This document shows, in pieces, positions 26,206 to 34,987 of a stretch of DNA of 64,000 bases. A program made the translations under genes and the position numbers. Within the stretch, counting starts at the first letter, position 1. Every line of letters starts with the position of its first letter. Below the pieces are notes generated by a model. The model saw only the letters and a program-made list of their open reading frames with translations, searched no databases and was not told where the DNA came from. Origin of the DNA: Heliophilum fasciatum (GTDB lineage: Bacteria; Bacillota; Desulfitobacteriia; Heliobacteriales; Heliobacteriaceae); assembly GCF_004341395.1 (NCBI RefSeq), contig NZ_SLXT01000004.1, forward strand, positions 62,001 through 126,000, written 5' to 3'.

Positions 26206-27366
26206 ATGACGGCTAATCGAGATGTTTTTTTGGATGAAGCCAGGGCTGCAAAAGAACGCTTGCCTTGGGTGGAAGCACTGCTCGCCTGGTACCAAAGAGA
26301 AAAGCGCGATCTGCCCTGGCGCCGGACAACCGATCCCTACGCCATCTGGGTTTCCGAAGTGATGCTTCAGCAAACCCGGGTGGAAACAGTGATACCTTAC
26401 TACCGAAACTTTCTCCGCTTATTTCCCACCGTGCAGGTGCTGGCTGCCGCCGCAGAAGAGCAAGTGCTCAAAGCTTGGGAAGGACTTGGCTACTATCGCC
26501 GAGTGCGCCATCTCTACCAGGCGGCACGCCTGGTTGTCGAAGCGCATCAAGGAAAAGTTCCGCCGGAACCGACCGCCTTCCGAGCGCTACCGGGCGTTGG
26601 TGACTACATCAGCGGTGCCGTGTTGTCGATTGCCTATGGGCTGCGCGAACCGGCCGTGGACGGCAATGTTTGTCGCGTGCTGGCCCGCCTGCAGTTGTGG
26701 ACCGAGCCGGTTGGCAGTACCAAACTGCTCAAACAAGCGCAGCAACTCTCGCGGGAGCAATTGCAACGGCTGGCTGACGGTGAAGTTGCCGATTGGACCC
26801 AGGCATTGATGGAATTGGGCGCACTGATCTGCCTGCCCAAAAGCCCGCGCTGTACCCATTGCCCGGTGGCCGAACATTGCCAAGCCCGCAGTGCCGGACA
26901 AGCGGAAGAATTGCCGCTGAAAAAAAACCGCACAACGAATCGCATCGTCCTGCGGCAGTTGGCTTTAATCGTCGATGAGCGAGGCCGGATTCTACTGGTG
27001 CAGCGCCCGGAGGAAGGCTTACTGGCGGGACTTTGGGAACTGCCCGATTGGCCGTCAGCAATGGCCCCGGACGGAAGCGAACTGACGACGGCCGGGGCCG
27101 AGAAGGAATCGCCGCACCCTGCGTCCCGCCGTTTTACTCATGTGTTCAGCCACCTTACCTGGGAAGTGGAAGTGAACTTGCTTCACTGGCAGTATCAACG
27201 GCTTTTACCGCCATCAGCCGATGTAGAACTACGCATCGCTGAGGAGCAAGCCGGTTACGGGACCATGCCGCGCTGGTGCGATGCGCATGATCTGAGCCGG
27301 CTCCCCATGCACCGGCTGACCCAACGTATTCTAGAGAGCTACCGTGCTGAGGGACTGCTGCGATAG
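26206..27366 (+). CDS. mutY: A/G-specific adenine glycosylase MutY
   Basis: This 386-residue enzyme removes adenine mispaired with 8-oxoguanine. It has L-Q-Q-T-R-V-E near residue 61, the helix-hairpin-helix L-P-G-V-G-D-Y near 127, the catalytic Asp in V-D-G-N-V near 150 and the iron-sulfur motif C-x6-C-x2-C-x5-C near 210-226. The C-terminal NUDIX-like domain that recognises 8-oxoG is present with F-S-H-L near 320. ATG 26206 follows AGGAGG. It converges on the ABC permease gene with only seven bases between stops. Confidence 0.95.
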   Translation: MTANRDVFLDEARAAKERLPWVEALLAWYQREKRDLPWRRTTDPYAIWVSEVMLQQTRVETVIPYYRNFLRLFPTVQVLAAAAEEQVLKAWEGLGYYRRVRHLYQAARLVVEAHQGKVPPEPTAFRALPGVGDYISGAVLSIAYGLREPAVDGNVCRVLARLQLWTEPVGSTKLLKQAQQLSREQLQRLADGEVADWTQALMELGALICLPKSPRCTHCPVAEHCQARSAGQAEELPLKKNRTTNRIVLRQLALIVDERGRILLVQRPEEGLLAGLWELPDWPSAMAPDGSELTTAGAEKESPHPASRRFTHVFSHLTWEVEVNLLHWQYQRLLPPSADVELRIAEEQAGYGTMPRWCDAHDLSRLPMHRLTQRILESYRAEGLLR

Positions 27367-27373
27367 CGATAGG

Positions 27374-28138
27374 TTAATCCTCCACTTGATAACAAGCCCG
27401 CAAACTCAACAAGAAAAAGAGCGACGCAAAAAAAGCCAGCGCCGTGAGATTCCACCAGGGCACGCCTTGACCGGAAGCGATGGCCCGCAATCCCGTCGTT
27501 GTATGCGTTAATGGCAAGATTTTGAGAAAAAGCGCCAATGGTCCGGGAATACTTTGCAGCGAGAAAAAAGTGCCACAGAGAAAAGACATCGGGTTAATCA
27601 CAAAGGAGTTAAACTTGGTTACATCGGAGTGCGACTGAATGGTCAAGGCCGCCCAGAAGCCAAAGCCGGCAAAGAGGAGGCAATTCAGAAAAAGCATTAA
27701 GAAAAAAAGCGGCGTAATCTTCAGGTGGACGCCAAAAAGCAGCGTCAAGACTAACATCATCGTACCGGAAAAAAGACCGCGCAGCGCGCCGGCAAGAATG
27801 CGCCCGGAGGTAATCGCCAGCATCGAAATCGGCGCCGTCAGGTATTCCTCAAAGGTCTTGTCATACATCCGGGCGATGTTGACCGGTGTGGCTACGGCAT
27901 TGAAGGAACCATTCATCGTCGTCAGCGCCACGATGCCGGGGATGACGAATTCCAGGTAGGACGTACCTTCAAAGCGAATCCCCCGGCCTAAGCCAAAACC
28001 AAAAGCGATCAGGTACAGGAGCGGCGTGACCATGGTAGAGGCCATATTGCGCCAAAAGCGCCGTTCAAAGAGCAAATATTCTTGCCAGAGAATCGTCTGC
28101 ACACCGTTCCATAAAGACAGGGTAGTTGCTTTACTCAT
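27374..28138 (-). CDS. ABC-2 type transporter permease
   Basis: The 254-residue protein has about six hydrophobic segments with the ABC-2 pattern: an N-terminal amphipathic stretch, P-L-L-Y-L-I-A-F-G-F-G-L-G, E-F-V-I-P-G-I and the central Y-D-K-T-x-E-E-Y-L-x-A-P coupling helix. It is related to DrrB/NodJ-like exporters of drugs or lipids. It overlaps the ATPase gene in ATGA, so the two make one exporter. The substrate cannot be told. Confidence 0.88.
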   Translation of the reverse strand: MSKATTLSLWNGVQTILWQEYLLFERRFWRNMASTMVTPLLYLIAFGFGLGRGIRFEGTSYLEFVIPGIVALTTMNGSFNAVATPVNIARMYDKTFEEYLTAPISMLAITSGRILAGALRGLFSGTMMLVLTLLFGVHLKITPLFFLMLFLNCLLFAGFGFWAALTIQSHSDVTKFNSFVINPMSFLCGTFFSLQSIPGPLALFLKILPLTHTTTGLRAIASGQGVPWWNLTALAFFASLFFLLSLRACYQVED

Positions 28139-29031
28139 GACTTTTGCTTCTCCTCTCGGGTAGCCTGCAGCGAACCAATTGCTGACGGCGGTGCTTCCGT
28201 AATATGTATAAAAACATCTTCCAGATGGGTTGCCCGCAAGGAGACCGGATCGGTATGGCCTTCGTGATGTAACTGCTGCATAAAAGCTAATCCTGCTTCC
28301 CGCGTCGGAAAAAAGTGTCCGCGCCGTTCGCCGCCTTTGTCGATTTCCACGACAAAGGGGCCGGTGCGGATTTTTAATTCTTCCGGTGTGCCCAGTTCAA
28401 CCAAACGGCCTTTGTTCATCAACCCCACACGGTTACAAAGCGCTTCCGCTTCCTCCAAATAGTGCGTCGTTAAGAGCACCGTCTGCCCGTTGGTATTGAG
28501 CTTGCGGACCAACTCCCAGATTTTACGCCGGGTCATGGGATCGAGGCCGATCGTCGGCTCATCGAGGAGCAGGATGTGGGGCCGGTGCATCAGGGCCCGG
28601 GCGATCAACACACGCCGTTTCATTCCGCCGGAAAACTTACGGACAATCTCGTCGGCTCGTCCTTCCAGTTCGACAAAGTGCAGCAATTCTTCAATGCGCT
28701 CACGGCGCTCTTTGGTGGGGATACCAAAAAGCCGACCATGGAGATCAAGATTTTCCCGCGGTGTCAGTTCGTTATCGAGATTGATATGTTGCGGCACCAA
28801 GCCGATCTCCGCCTTCAAAGCCGGTGCATTGCGCGTCATATCTTGACCGTCGATGATGATTCGCCCTGACGTGGGCCGGGCTAAGGTCATCAGCATCCGG
28901 ATCGTAGTTGTTTTACCGGCGCCGTTAGGGCCAAGCAAACCGAAAAATTCACCTTTGTGAATATGGAGCGAAAGGTTGTCTACCGACGTAAACTTGTCAA
29001 ATTTTTTGGTTAAATGCTCAAGTACAATCAA
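28135..29031 (-). CDS. ABC transporter ATP-binding protein
   Basis: The protein (298 residues) has a full nucleotide-binding domain: Walker A G-P-N-G-A-G-K-T-T near residue 35, signature F-S-G-G-M-K-R-R near 134, Walker B L-L-L-D-E-P-T near 154 and switch His in T-T-H-Y-L-E-E. A C-terminal domain of about 80 residues is typical of DrrA-type exporters. The TTG start at 29031 has only a weak GTGAGG upstream. It is divergent from feoB. Confidence 0.9.
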   Translation of the reverse strand: MIVLEHLTKKFDKFTSVDNLSLHIHKGEFFGLLGPNGAGKTTTIRMLMTLARPTSGRIIIDGQDMTRNAPALKAEIGLVPQHINLDNELTPRENLDLHGRLFGIPTKERRERIEELLHFVELEGRADEIVRKFSGGMKRRVLIARALMHRPHILLLDEPTIGLDPMTRRKIWELVRKLNTNGQTVLLTTHYLEEAEALCNRVGLMNKGRLVELGTPEELKIRTGPFVVEIDKGGERRGHFFPTREAGLAFMQQLHHEGHTDPVSLRATHLEDVFIHITEAPPSAIGSLQATREEKQKS

Positions 29032-29188
29032 CCGATTATGCGCCTCACTTTCACCAATGTTGCTCGCTTACGAACAGGCTTATCTTATCACAAATTGTCG
29101 CAACTGATCTGATTTTTTAGGAATGGTTATTACAAAGCAAGCAATGCTCGTTGATCAAAGAGGCAAGAAGAGGCAAAGGGGATTTTCA

Positions 29189-29218
29189 TTGACAATGAGA
29201 ACCATAATCAATTAAAAT
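29189..29218 (+). promoter_or_regulatory. feoB promoter with overlapping Fur box
   Basis: A perfect TTGACA (29189-29194) and TAAAAT (29213-29218) are 18 bases apart. A Fur-box-like 19-mer at 29191-29209, GACAATGAGAACCATAATC, matches the classical GATAATGATAATCATTATC at 15 of 19 positions and covers the space between the two promoter elements. Fur with ferrous iron would therefore block the polymerase. The 216-base divergent gap holds nothing else I can identify. Confidence 0.82.
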
Positions 29219-29247
29219 AAAGCAAGGAGAAGACGGGAGGGATTGAA

Positions 29248-31251
29248 ATGGCTGCACCAACTTGTCATGGAGCGCCAGTGAAACTGACGCTTGGCCATGA
29301 TGAAAAGAAACTTGTACTTGCTGGCAATCCCAACGTTGGTAAGTCTGTATTTTTTAATCATTTTTCCGGGATGTATGTAGATGTCTCCAATTATCCGGGC
29401 ACAACTCTCGATATTGCCCACGGTCATTACGGCGAGTGGGTGATTGTCGATACACCGGGAATCTATGGTCTTTCTTCGTTTAACGATGAAGAACGGATTG
29501 CCCGTGATGTGATCATTCAAGCCGATCAAGTGCTCAATGTGGTCAGCGCGTTGCATCTGGAACGAGATCTGTTTTTAACGCAACAGATCATCGATACGGG
29601 CGTACCGGTGATCGTGGCGCTGAATATGGTCGACGAAGCGCGCCGTCAAGGGATTGCCATTGATATTGATGGGTTGGCCCGGGAACTGGGCGTGCCCGTC
29701 GTTTCGACGATCGCTGTTCGCAAAGAGGGGTTTGCCGAATTGGAAGCAGCCTTGACGCAAGCGTGCCCAGGTCGGACCACACCGGGTATCGAGCCGAAGA
29801 TCGAACCGTTGCTTAAGGTTACCCCATATCGCGGCGAAGCGCTGCTTGCTTTGGAAGGTGATCCGGGAATTCGCGCAGCCTACCTGATGGAAACACCGGC
29901 AGAGCGTGAACAAATCTACCTGTACCGCCGCCAACGGGTCAATCAAATCGTCGAAACGGTGACTACGGAAACGACTGAAGGGGCGGCATGGACAACGAAG
30001 CTCGGATACTGGATGGTACGGCCCGTCACCGGCATTCCGATGTTGCTGGCGGTAATGTATTTTATGTATAAGTTAATCGGTGTTTGGGTGGCCGGCGACT
30101 TGGTGGAATTGACCGAAGGCGTCATCATGGAAGGTTATTATGTGCCTTGGGTGCACAGTTTGCTCAGTGCTTGGATTGATCCGGCGTCGATCATCGGTGT
30201 CGTGCTTTTTGGTCAGTTTGGCCTGTTGACGATGACCTTCACCTATGTCCTAGGCTTACTGTTGCCGATGGTAGTGGCTTTTTATCTCTTCTTAGGCGTC
30301 TTGGAGGACTCGGGGTATTTGCCGCGCATCGCCGCGCTGACCGACCGGATGCTTAATTACATCGGTCTTAGCGGTTCCGCCGTGATTCCTTTTATTCTCG
30401 GGTTTGGCTGCGTCACCTTGGCTACGATTACGACGCGCGTCCTCGCTTCCGAACGGGAGAAACGCATTGCCGTCTTTTTATTGGGTTTGGTCATTCCCTG
30501 TTCCGCCCAGTTAGGTGTGATCACCGGCATCTTGGCGACGATCGACCTGGCTTATGCACTGATGTTTGTGTTGATCATCGCATCGATCCTCGTCAGTGTG
30601 GGGATGATCATGGATCGCTTGATTCCGGGGCGCCCTGCCGATCTTTTTTTGGAGTTGCCGCCGGTTCGTGTGCCGATTGTCCGCAATGTCTTGACCAAGA
30701 CGTGGATGAAGTCCTATGCCTTTACAGTCGAAGCCATTCCGATCTTTGGCTTTGGGGCTTTGTTGATCAGCTTGCTTCAGGTCGGCGGTGCCTTAACGGC
30801 GCTGCAAGACCTGCTGGAACCGTTGACCGTTGGTTGGCTCCATTTACCGAAAGAAACATCGACCGTGTTTGTGATGGGGCTGATCCGCCGTGATTTTGGC
30901 GCTGCCGGCTTGGCCAACATCAGCTTGGGGTCGGCGGAGGCCGTTGTGGCCTTAGTGACGCTGGCTTTGTTTGTGCCTTGCTTTGCTTCGGTGCTGGTCA
31001 TGTTCAAAGAACGTTCGAAAAAAGAAGCCCTGGTGATGTGGTTTTCCACTTGGGTGATCGCCTTTGTGACCGGCGGCATTGTAGCGCAGTTTTATGGCTG
31101 GTTTGGTTCCGTCATCAGCACCACACTCGCTTGTTTGGCCTTACAGGTGGCGATGGTGGCGATCACCTATGGGCTTACAGTTAAGAAACGAAAAACGCCA
31201 CTTGCTGCTCCGTGCAAGTCTGACTTGGCCTCCTATGAGCAGGCTCGCTGA
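29248..31251 (+). CDS. feoB: Ferrous iron transporter FeoB
   Basis: The 667-residue protein imports Fe2+ across the inner membrane. The N-terminal G domain (about 20-180) has G-N-P-N-V-G-K-S, the G2 segment N-Y-P-G-T-T, D-T-P-G and N-M-V-D. The membrane part from about 265 has the two Gate domains and the Nucleos_tra2-like repeats with multiple helices. No feoA precedes it. GGGAGG lies upstream of ATG 29248. The stop lies inside a 30-bp tandem repeat and three small genes follow. Confidence 0.94.
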   Translation: MAAPTCHGAPVKLTLGHDEKKLVLAGNPNVGKSVFFNHFSGMYVDVSNYPGTTLDIAHGHYGEWVIVDTPGIYGLSSFNDEERIARDVIIQADQVLNVVSALHLERDLFLTQQIIDTGVPVIVALNMVDEARRQGIAIDIDGLARELGVPVVSTIAVRKEGFAELEAALTQACPGRTTPGIEPKIEPLLKVTPYRGEALLALEGDPGIRAAYLMETPAEREQIYLYRRQRVNQIVETVTTETTEGAAWTTKLGYWMVRPVTGIPMLLAVMYFMYKLIGVWVAGDLVELTEGVIMEGYYVPWVHSLLSAWIDPASIIGVVLFGQFGLLTMTFTYVLGLLLPMVVAFYLFLGVLEDSGYLPRIAALTDRMLNYIGLSGSAVIPFILGFGCVTLATITTRVLASEREKRIAVFLLGLVIPCSAQLGVITGILATIDLAYALMFVLIIASILVSVGMIMDRLIPGRPADLFLELPPVRVPIVRNVLTKTWMKSYAFTVEAIPIFGFGALLISLLQVGGALTALQDLLEPLTVGWLHLPKETSTVFVMGLIRRDFGAAGLANISLGSAEAVVALVTLALFVPCFASVLVMFKERSKKEALVMWFSTWVIAFVTGGIVAQFYGWFGSVISTTLACLALQVAMVAITYGLTVKKRKTPLAAPCKSDLASYEQAR

Positions 31252-31300
31252 TAAAAGCGGGTAAGCGAGAAGGCTCGCTGATGAAAGTGAGTAGGCGAGA
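31241..31300 (+). repeat. Imperfect 30-bp tandem repeat across the feoB stop
   Basis: Two adjacent 30-base units (31241-31270 and 31271-31300) match at 26 positions. Each contains CTCGC and GCGAG arms able to form a hairpin. The first unit holds the feoB stop codon. Confidence 0.8.
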
Positions 31301-31315
31301 AAAGGAGATGGACCG

Positions 31316-31519
31316 ATGAGTTGGTGGAGTGCCCGCAAGGTTACCAAAGAAAAGCAACAAGAGTGTCATAGTGAGTTCCGTTGCTCCGCCTGCGGCCTTG
31401 ACTTGCAGGAGTGGCAGCGTACCGAGAACCCTTTAACTCGCTGCCCCCGTTGCCACCATGCTTTACGTCCGGCCACCGGCTGCGGTAATTGTCATGGTTG
31501 CAGCCACTGCGCTAATTAA
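31316..31519 (+). CDS. Small Cys-rich protein downstream of feoB
   Basis: The 67-residue protein has nine cysteines: C17, a zinc-ribbon-like set C23-x2-C26 and C43-x2-C46, and a tail C56-x2-C59-x2-C62-x2-C65. The tail recalls the Cys clusters of FeoB-associated Cys-rich proteins, but there is no membrane segment, so I do not assign it to that family. AAGGAGA precedes ATG 31316. Its place directly behind Fur-regulated feoB suggests a role in handling or sensing iron, which is inference. Confidence 0.65.
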   Translation: MSWWSARKVTKEKQQECHSEFRCSACGLDLQEWQRTENPLTRCPRCHHALRPATGCGNCHGCSHCAN

Positions 31520-31592
31520 TGTTGCGGCGGCAGGATTTTTCACCAAGCGACGCGAATCATTACTTCCGGAGAAGGGAGAAGGGAAAAAGAAA

Positions 31593-31793
31593 ATGAAACG
31601 CAGATATGCTAGAAGCTTATCGACAGGCCTTGCTTCACTGGCAACGTTCATGGGCAGTATAACGATGGCTTGGGCGGAACCAACCGCAGCAGTTGCTACA
31701 AGAGAAACAGCCAATCCTTATCCTACGATGGTAGGGGTCATGGCTGTTTGTGGTGTCATCGCGTGGTGGTGGGTTTTCAAGCGCAAACAGTGA
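31593..31793 (+). CDS. Small exported or membrane protein, unknown
   Basis: The protein (66 residues) starts with a basic n-region and a hydrophobic stretch ending A-W-A-E, a plausible signal peptide cleaved near residue 28. A second hydrophobic segment (about 44-60) ends in W-W-W-V-F-K-R-K-Q. After cleavage this would leave a short periplasmic or outside segment anchored by one helix. The ribosome site is GGAGAAGGGA. No family recognised. It lies 16 bases before the next small gene. Confidence 0.6.
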   Translation: MKRRYARSLSTGLASLATFMGSITMAWAEPTAAVATRETANPYPTMVGVMAVCGVIAWWWVFKRKQ

Positions 31794-31809
31794 GGAAGGT
31801 TGAAACAAC

Positions 31810-32118
31810 GTGGATTTTAGTTTTATTATGACTGCGATGGGCTACGTAGCCGTAGGACTCGTTGTTTATCTTGGTGGCGGATTTGCTTATTGGTTTTGGA
31901 TGCGCATGGATCCTACCGTCGATCGCCAGTGGGATGGCATGACTTCGATCTACAAGACGACCATGGTCGCCGGATGGCCAATCATTGCCATCAGCACCTT
32001 TTTCTTTTGGTTAAAAAACCGTAAAAAGAAACAAGCTGCCCTTGCGGCCAAATCGCGCAGCCGTGCCCATGCCCGTACAGCGGTGAACAGTTCCAAGAAG
32101 CGTGCTGCACGGCGCTAG
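31810..32118 (+). CDS. Small two-helix membrane protein, unknown
   Basis: The 102-residue protein has two hydrophobic helices (about 5-30 and 48-66) joined by a loop with R-M-D-P-T-V-D-R-Q-W-D-G-M, and a strongly basic C-terminal tail (K-K-K-Q, R-S-R-A-H-A-R, K-K-R-A-A-R-R). The tail should be cytoplasmic and could touch acidic protein or RNA. GTG 31810 is preceded by GAGGAAGGTTG. No family recognised. It completes the feoB gene group; nadE follows after 29 bases. Confidence 0.6.
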   Translation: MDFSFIMTAMGYVAVGLVVYLGGGFAYWFWMRMDPTVDRQWDGMTSIYKTTMVAGWPIIAISTFFFWLKNRKKKQAALAAKSRSRAHARTAVNSSKKRAARR

Positions 32119-32147
32119 GCCCGAATAAACCAAGGAGTGGTCCTGAC

Positions 32148-33848
32148 TTGCGCATCACTATTGCTCAACTCAATCCGATTGTCGGCGATCTGACGGGTAA
32201 CCTGACCCGAGCCATCGCTGTTTATCGTGAAGCGGCAACGACCGGTTCGCATCTTGTCGTTTTACCGGAACTTTACCTGGTAGGTTATCCGCCTAAGGAT
32301 TTATTGGAACGAACTTGGATGATCGATCAAGTGGAAGAAGCGCTGCAAGCACTGGCTCGAGAGACCAGTGCTTTTCCCGATACGGCGCTGCTCATCGGCG
32401 CTCCGGTGCGCACCGGCAGTGCTCATGGCAAAAGCCTCTATAATGGGGCTGTATTACTGCAGCGGGGTGCTGTTGCCGGCGTTCAAGCCAAGACCTTGTT
32501 GCCGACGTACGATGTTTTTGATGAAGCGCGCTATTTCGAACCGGCACCGTCGATCGGGCTTTTTGCATGTGGCGGTGAGCGCCTGGGCATTGCCGTCTGT
32601 GAAGATGCCTGGAATGAACCGGATTTCTGGCCGGCAGGGCGCATGTATTCCTTTGATCCTGTGGCTGAATTGGCCCGCCAGGGAGCTACCCTGCTGATCA
32701 ACCTTTCCGCATCACCCTTTTGCCAGGGAAAAGCGCAATTGCGGCGCAAGTTGATGCAAAATCATGCACGCAAGCATGGGCTTCCGTTGGTCTATGTCAA
32801 TCAAATCGGTGGCAATGATGAATTGATTTTTGACGGCGGCAGTATGGTAATTAACGGGGGCGGTGCCCTGGTCCATCAAAGTGCTTTTTTTCAGGAAGAA
32901 GTGGTGACCATCGACCTGAACGCAGCCGTTCCGTTACCGGAAACAGACCATGATGACGGTGATGACGATATGGCCAGCGTTCACGACGCACTGGTTCTTG
33001 GTATCCGTGACTATATGCGTAAAAGCGGTTTTTCCCGGGCTGTTGTCGGTCTTTCCGGCGGTCTTGACTCGGCCGTGGTGCTGGCGCTGGCCGTAGCGGC
33101 GCTGGGCAGTGAACAAGTCCTGGGCATTTCCATGCCGTCTATCTATTCTTCTACCGGCAGTGTGGAAGACTCGCGGGAACTGGCGCAGAACCTCAACGTG
33201 CCCTTTCAAGTATTGCCGATCAAAGCGATCCAGCAGCAGTATCTCGATGCCTTGGCGACCTCTTTTGCCGGATTGACGCCGGACGCTACCGAGGAAAACT
33301 TGCAGGCGCGGATTCGCGGTAATTTGTTGATGGCCTTTTCCAATAAGTTTGGTCATCTGTTGCTTTCCACCGGCAATAAAAGTGAAATGGCCGTGGGCTA
33401 CTGCACACTCTATGGCGATATGAGCGGCGGCCTGAGCGTACTGGCCGATGTGTTGAAAACCGATGTGTACCGTCTCGCTGCCTACATTAACCGTGAGCAA
33501 CCGCTGATACCGATGGCCATTATCGCAAAAGCGCCGTCGGCAGAATTGCGGCCCGATCAAAAAGACCAGGACACGTTGCCGCCTTATCCGGTGCTCGATG
33601 CCATCTTGCAGCACTATGTGGAAGAAGGACTTTCTCGTGATGCGATCATCAGCAAGGGCTTTGCCGAAGAGACCGTCGCCTGGGTCATTCGGACGGTCGA
33701 TCGTAACGAATACAAACGCAAGCAAGCAGCACCGGGCTTGAAGGTAACGGCAAAAGCTTTCGGCATCGGCCGGCGCATGCCGCTGGCTGCCCGTCACAGT
33801 CACGATTTTACCGTCATGTATGAATCGACCTCCCCGGTGGAACGCTGA
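32148..33848 (+). CDS. nadE: Glutamine-dependent NAD+ synthetase
   Basis: The 566-residue enzyme amidates deamido-NAD. The N-terminal nitrilase-like glutaminase (about 1-255) has its triad at E41, K115 and C151 (V-C-E-D-A-W). The C-terminal synthetase has the ATP loop G-L-S-G-G-L-D-S near residue 300, and S-T-G-N-K-S-E near 409. TTG 32148 follows AAGGAGTGG. Glutamine rather than ammonia is thus the nitrogen donor. Confidence 0.95.
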   Translation: MRITIAQLNPIVGDLTGNLTRAIAVYREAATTGSHLVVLPELYLVGYPPKDLLERTWMIDQVEEALQALARETSAFPDTALLIGAPVRTGSAHGKSLYNGAVLLQRGAVAGVQAKTLLPTYDVFDEARYFEPAPSIGLFACGGERLGIAVCEDAWNEPDFWPAGRMYSFDPVAELARQGATLLINLSASPFCQGKAQLRRKLMQNHARKHGLPLVYVNQIGGNDELIFDGGSMVINGGGALVHQSAFFQEEVVTIDLNAAVPLPETDHDDGDDDMASVHDALVLGIRDYMRKSGFSRAVVGLSGGLDSAVVLALAVAALGSEQVLGISMPSIYSSTGSVEDSRELAQNLNVPFQVLPIKAIQQQYLDALATSFAGLTPDATEENLQARIRGNLLMAFSNKFGHLLLSTGNKSEMAVGYCTLYGDMSGGLSVLADVLKTDVYRLAAYINREQPLIPMAIIAKAPSAELRPDQKDQDTLPPYPVLDAILQHYVEEGLSRDAIISKGFAEETVAWVIRTVDRNEYKRKQAAPGLKVTAKAFGIGRRMPLAARHSHDFTVMYESTSPVER

Positions 33849-33987
33849 GCAAGAAGCAAGCCTGCCGGTAGGCCACCATCGATTGACCAATTGAGGAAAA
33901 GCAAGGCAGGAAGATTGTTAATCTTGTCGAATAGGATCCAATGATGTGCCCGTAGGCACAATCAAGGAAAATCGGGAGGGAATTTGG

Positions 33988-34317
33988 ATGTTCAAATGTT
34001 CCGTTTGTGGGTACATCCATGATGGTGACGAAGCTCCGGCTCGGTGTCCCAAGTGCGGTGCGGTGCAAGATCGCTTTGAGAAACTTTCGGAAGAAGCAGC
34101 TGCGCTGATCGACAAATCCCGCATCACCAATTCGATTCACATGCAATTGATTAATGACCTGGAAAATATCGCCTTGCTGGCCGAAGAAGGCCTGGAAGAA
34201 GATCTTGACCCGAACTGCAATAAAATTTTTGAACGCCTCTTGCTTTGCGCCACCGAAAGCATTCAATCGATCAAAGCAGAAATGCAAGGGCACATGAATA
34301 AGGGTAAGTGGGGTTAA
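33988..34317 (+). CDS. Rubredoxin-like domain protein
   Basis: The N-terminal 30 residues form a rubredoxin-type knuckle, C-S-V-C-G-Y-I-H-D-G then C-P-K-C-G-A, as in the C-terminus of rubrerythrins. The rest (about 35-109) is predicted helical and acidic, with no visible ferritin-like E-x-x-H iron site. It may be an electron carrier or an iron sensor in oxidative stress defence; this is inference. GGGAGGGA precedes ATG 33988, which I prefer to an upstream GTG/ATG start without such a site. Confidence 0.75.
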   Translation: MFKCSVCGYIHDGDEAPARCPKCGAVQDRFEKLSEEAAALIDKSRITNSIHMQLINDLENIALLAEEGLEEDLDPNCNKIFERLLLCATESIQSIKAEMQGHMNKGKWG

Positions 34318-34411
34318 GCCGTTCCCGCCTTGATATCGGTCATGCATGATTTTCTTTGCCTGTGCAAAAACTACGAAAGGGTAGAAGTACATGCAAAGGA
34401 GAGATAAAACG

Positions 34412-34657
34412 ATGGTCGACATGCAAGGATTCAAAGAGCGCTTGGCATCGCGAATTTCGGAAGGCAAACAACATGGGGTCACTGATGACCTCATGGCCGA
34501 AGGGATTGTCAACCTCACTGACATCGCTGTCTCCTTCTTTTCGGCTGACAAACCGGAAGAGCGCCTGATGAAGGACCTCTGGGAAATCAGCACGGAAGAA
34601 GAAAAAAAGATGATGTCCGGCTTGTTGCTGCGTTACGGCAAACAAGCATTGCACTAA
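34412..34657 (+). CDS. DUF3243 family protein
   Basis: The protein (81 residues) matches the DUF3243 pattern: F-K-x-x-L-A-x-R-I-x-E-G-K-x-x-G near the start, then D-L-W-x-I-S-T-E-E-E-K near residue 56 and a short hydrophobic helix at the end. Function is unknown; a Bacillus member lies near competence or sporulation genes. ATG 34412 follows AGGAGAG by ten bases; ATG 34421 is possible. A bidirectional terminator follows. Confidence 0.75.
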   Translation: MVDMQGFKERLASRISEGKQHGVTDDLMAEGIVNLTDIAVSFFSADKPEERLMKDLWEISTEEEKKMMSGLLLRYGKQALH

Positions 34658-34660
34658 CCA

Positions 34661-34695
34661 AAAAAAGACCATCTGCTCAGCAGATGGTCTTTTTT
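34661..34695. terminator. Bidirectional terminator between DUF3243 and DUF896 genes
   Basis: A 16-bp stem AAAAAAGACCATCTGC/GCAGATGGTCTTTTTT with a TCA loop has T runs in both directions and serves both converging genes. Confidence 0.93.
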
Positions 34696-34702
34696 GAACC
34701 TG

Positions 34703-34891
34703 TTAATGTTGAGGCGGCAGTTCGTCCACAAATTCCACACGGCTCAGCGTATCTTTGACCCGCGCTTTGATGGCTTCCACATACTGGCGGCGCAGTTGAT
34801 CTTGCTCGGTTTTTTCTTCCGGAGTCAGCCCTTGCTCACGGCTCTGACGGGATAGTTGATTGATCCGCTCAATTAATTCTTTGGTGATCAT
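34703..34891 (-). CDS. DUF896 (YnzC-like) protein
   Basis: The 62-residue protein has the DUF896 signature: E-L-I-x-R-I-N-x-L-x-x-x-x-R, then G-L-T-x-E-E-x-x-E-Q-x-x-L-R-x-x-Y. Bacillus YnzC, a two-helix protein, is SOS-regulated; function is unknown. ATG 34891 has AAGGAGC ten bases upstream; the frame is open further but lacks a ribosome site. It is divergent from nth, with 96 bases between starts. Confidence 0.85.
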   Translation of the reverse strand: MITKELIERINQLSRQSREQGLTPEEKTEQDQLRRQYVEAIKARVKDTLSRVEFVDELPPQH

Positions 34892-34987
34892 TATGCAGAC
34901 GCTCCTTTTCTCGATGTGGGTGGTTATGGTACTATGGGAAGGCAGTGACCGTGCCTGCACGGCACAGTTCCAAGGGAGTTGGCATCT

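Noticed and set aside
32934-33890. 318-codon open frame opposite nadE
   Set aside because: Covers the conserved synthetase domain in antisense; shadow frame.
33814-34593. 259-codon minus-strand frame across nadE end, rubredoxin-like and DUF3243 genes
   Set aside because: It crosses three plus-strand genes with clear motifs and ribosome sites, so it cannot be the coding strand.
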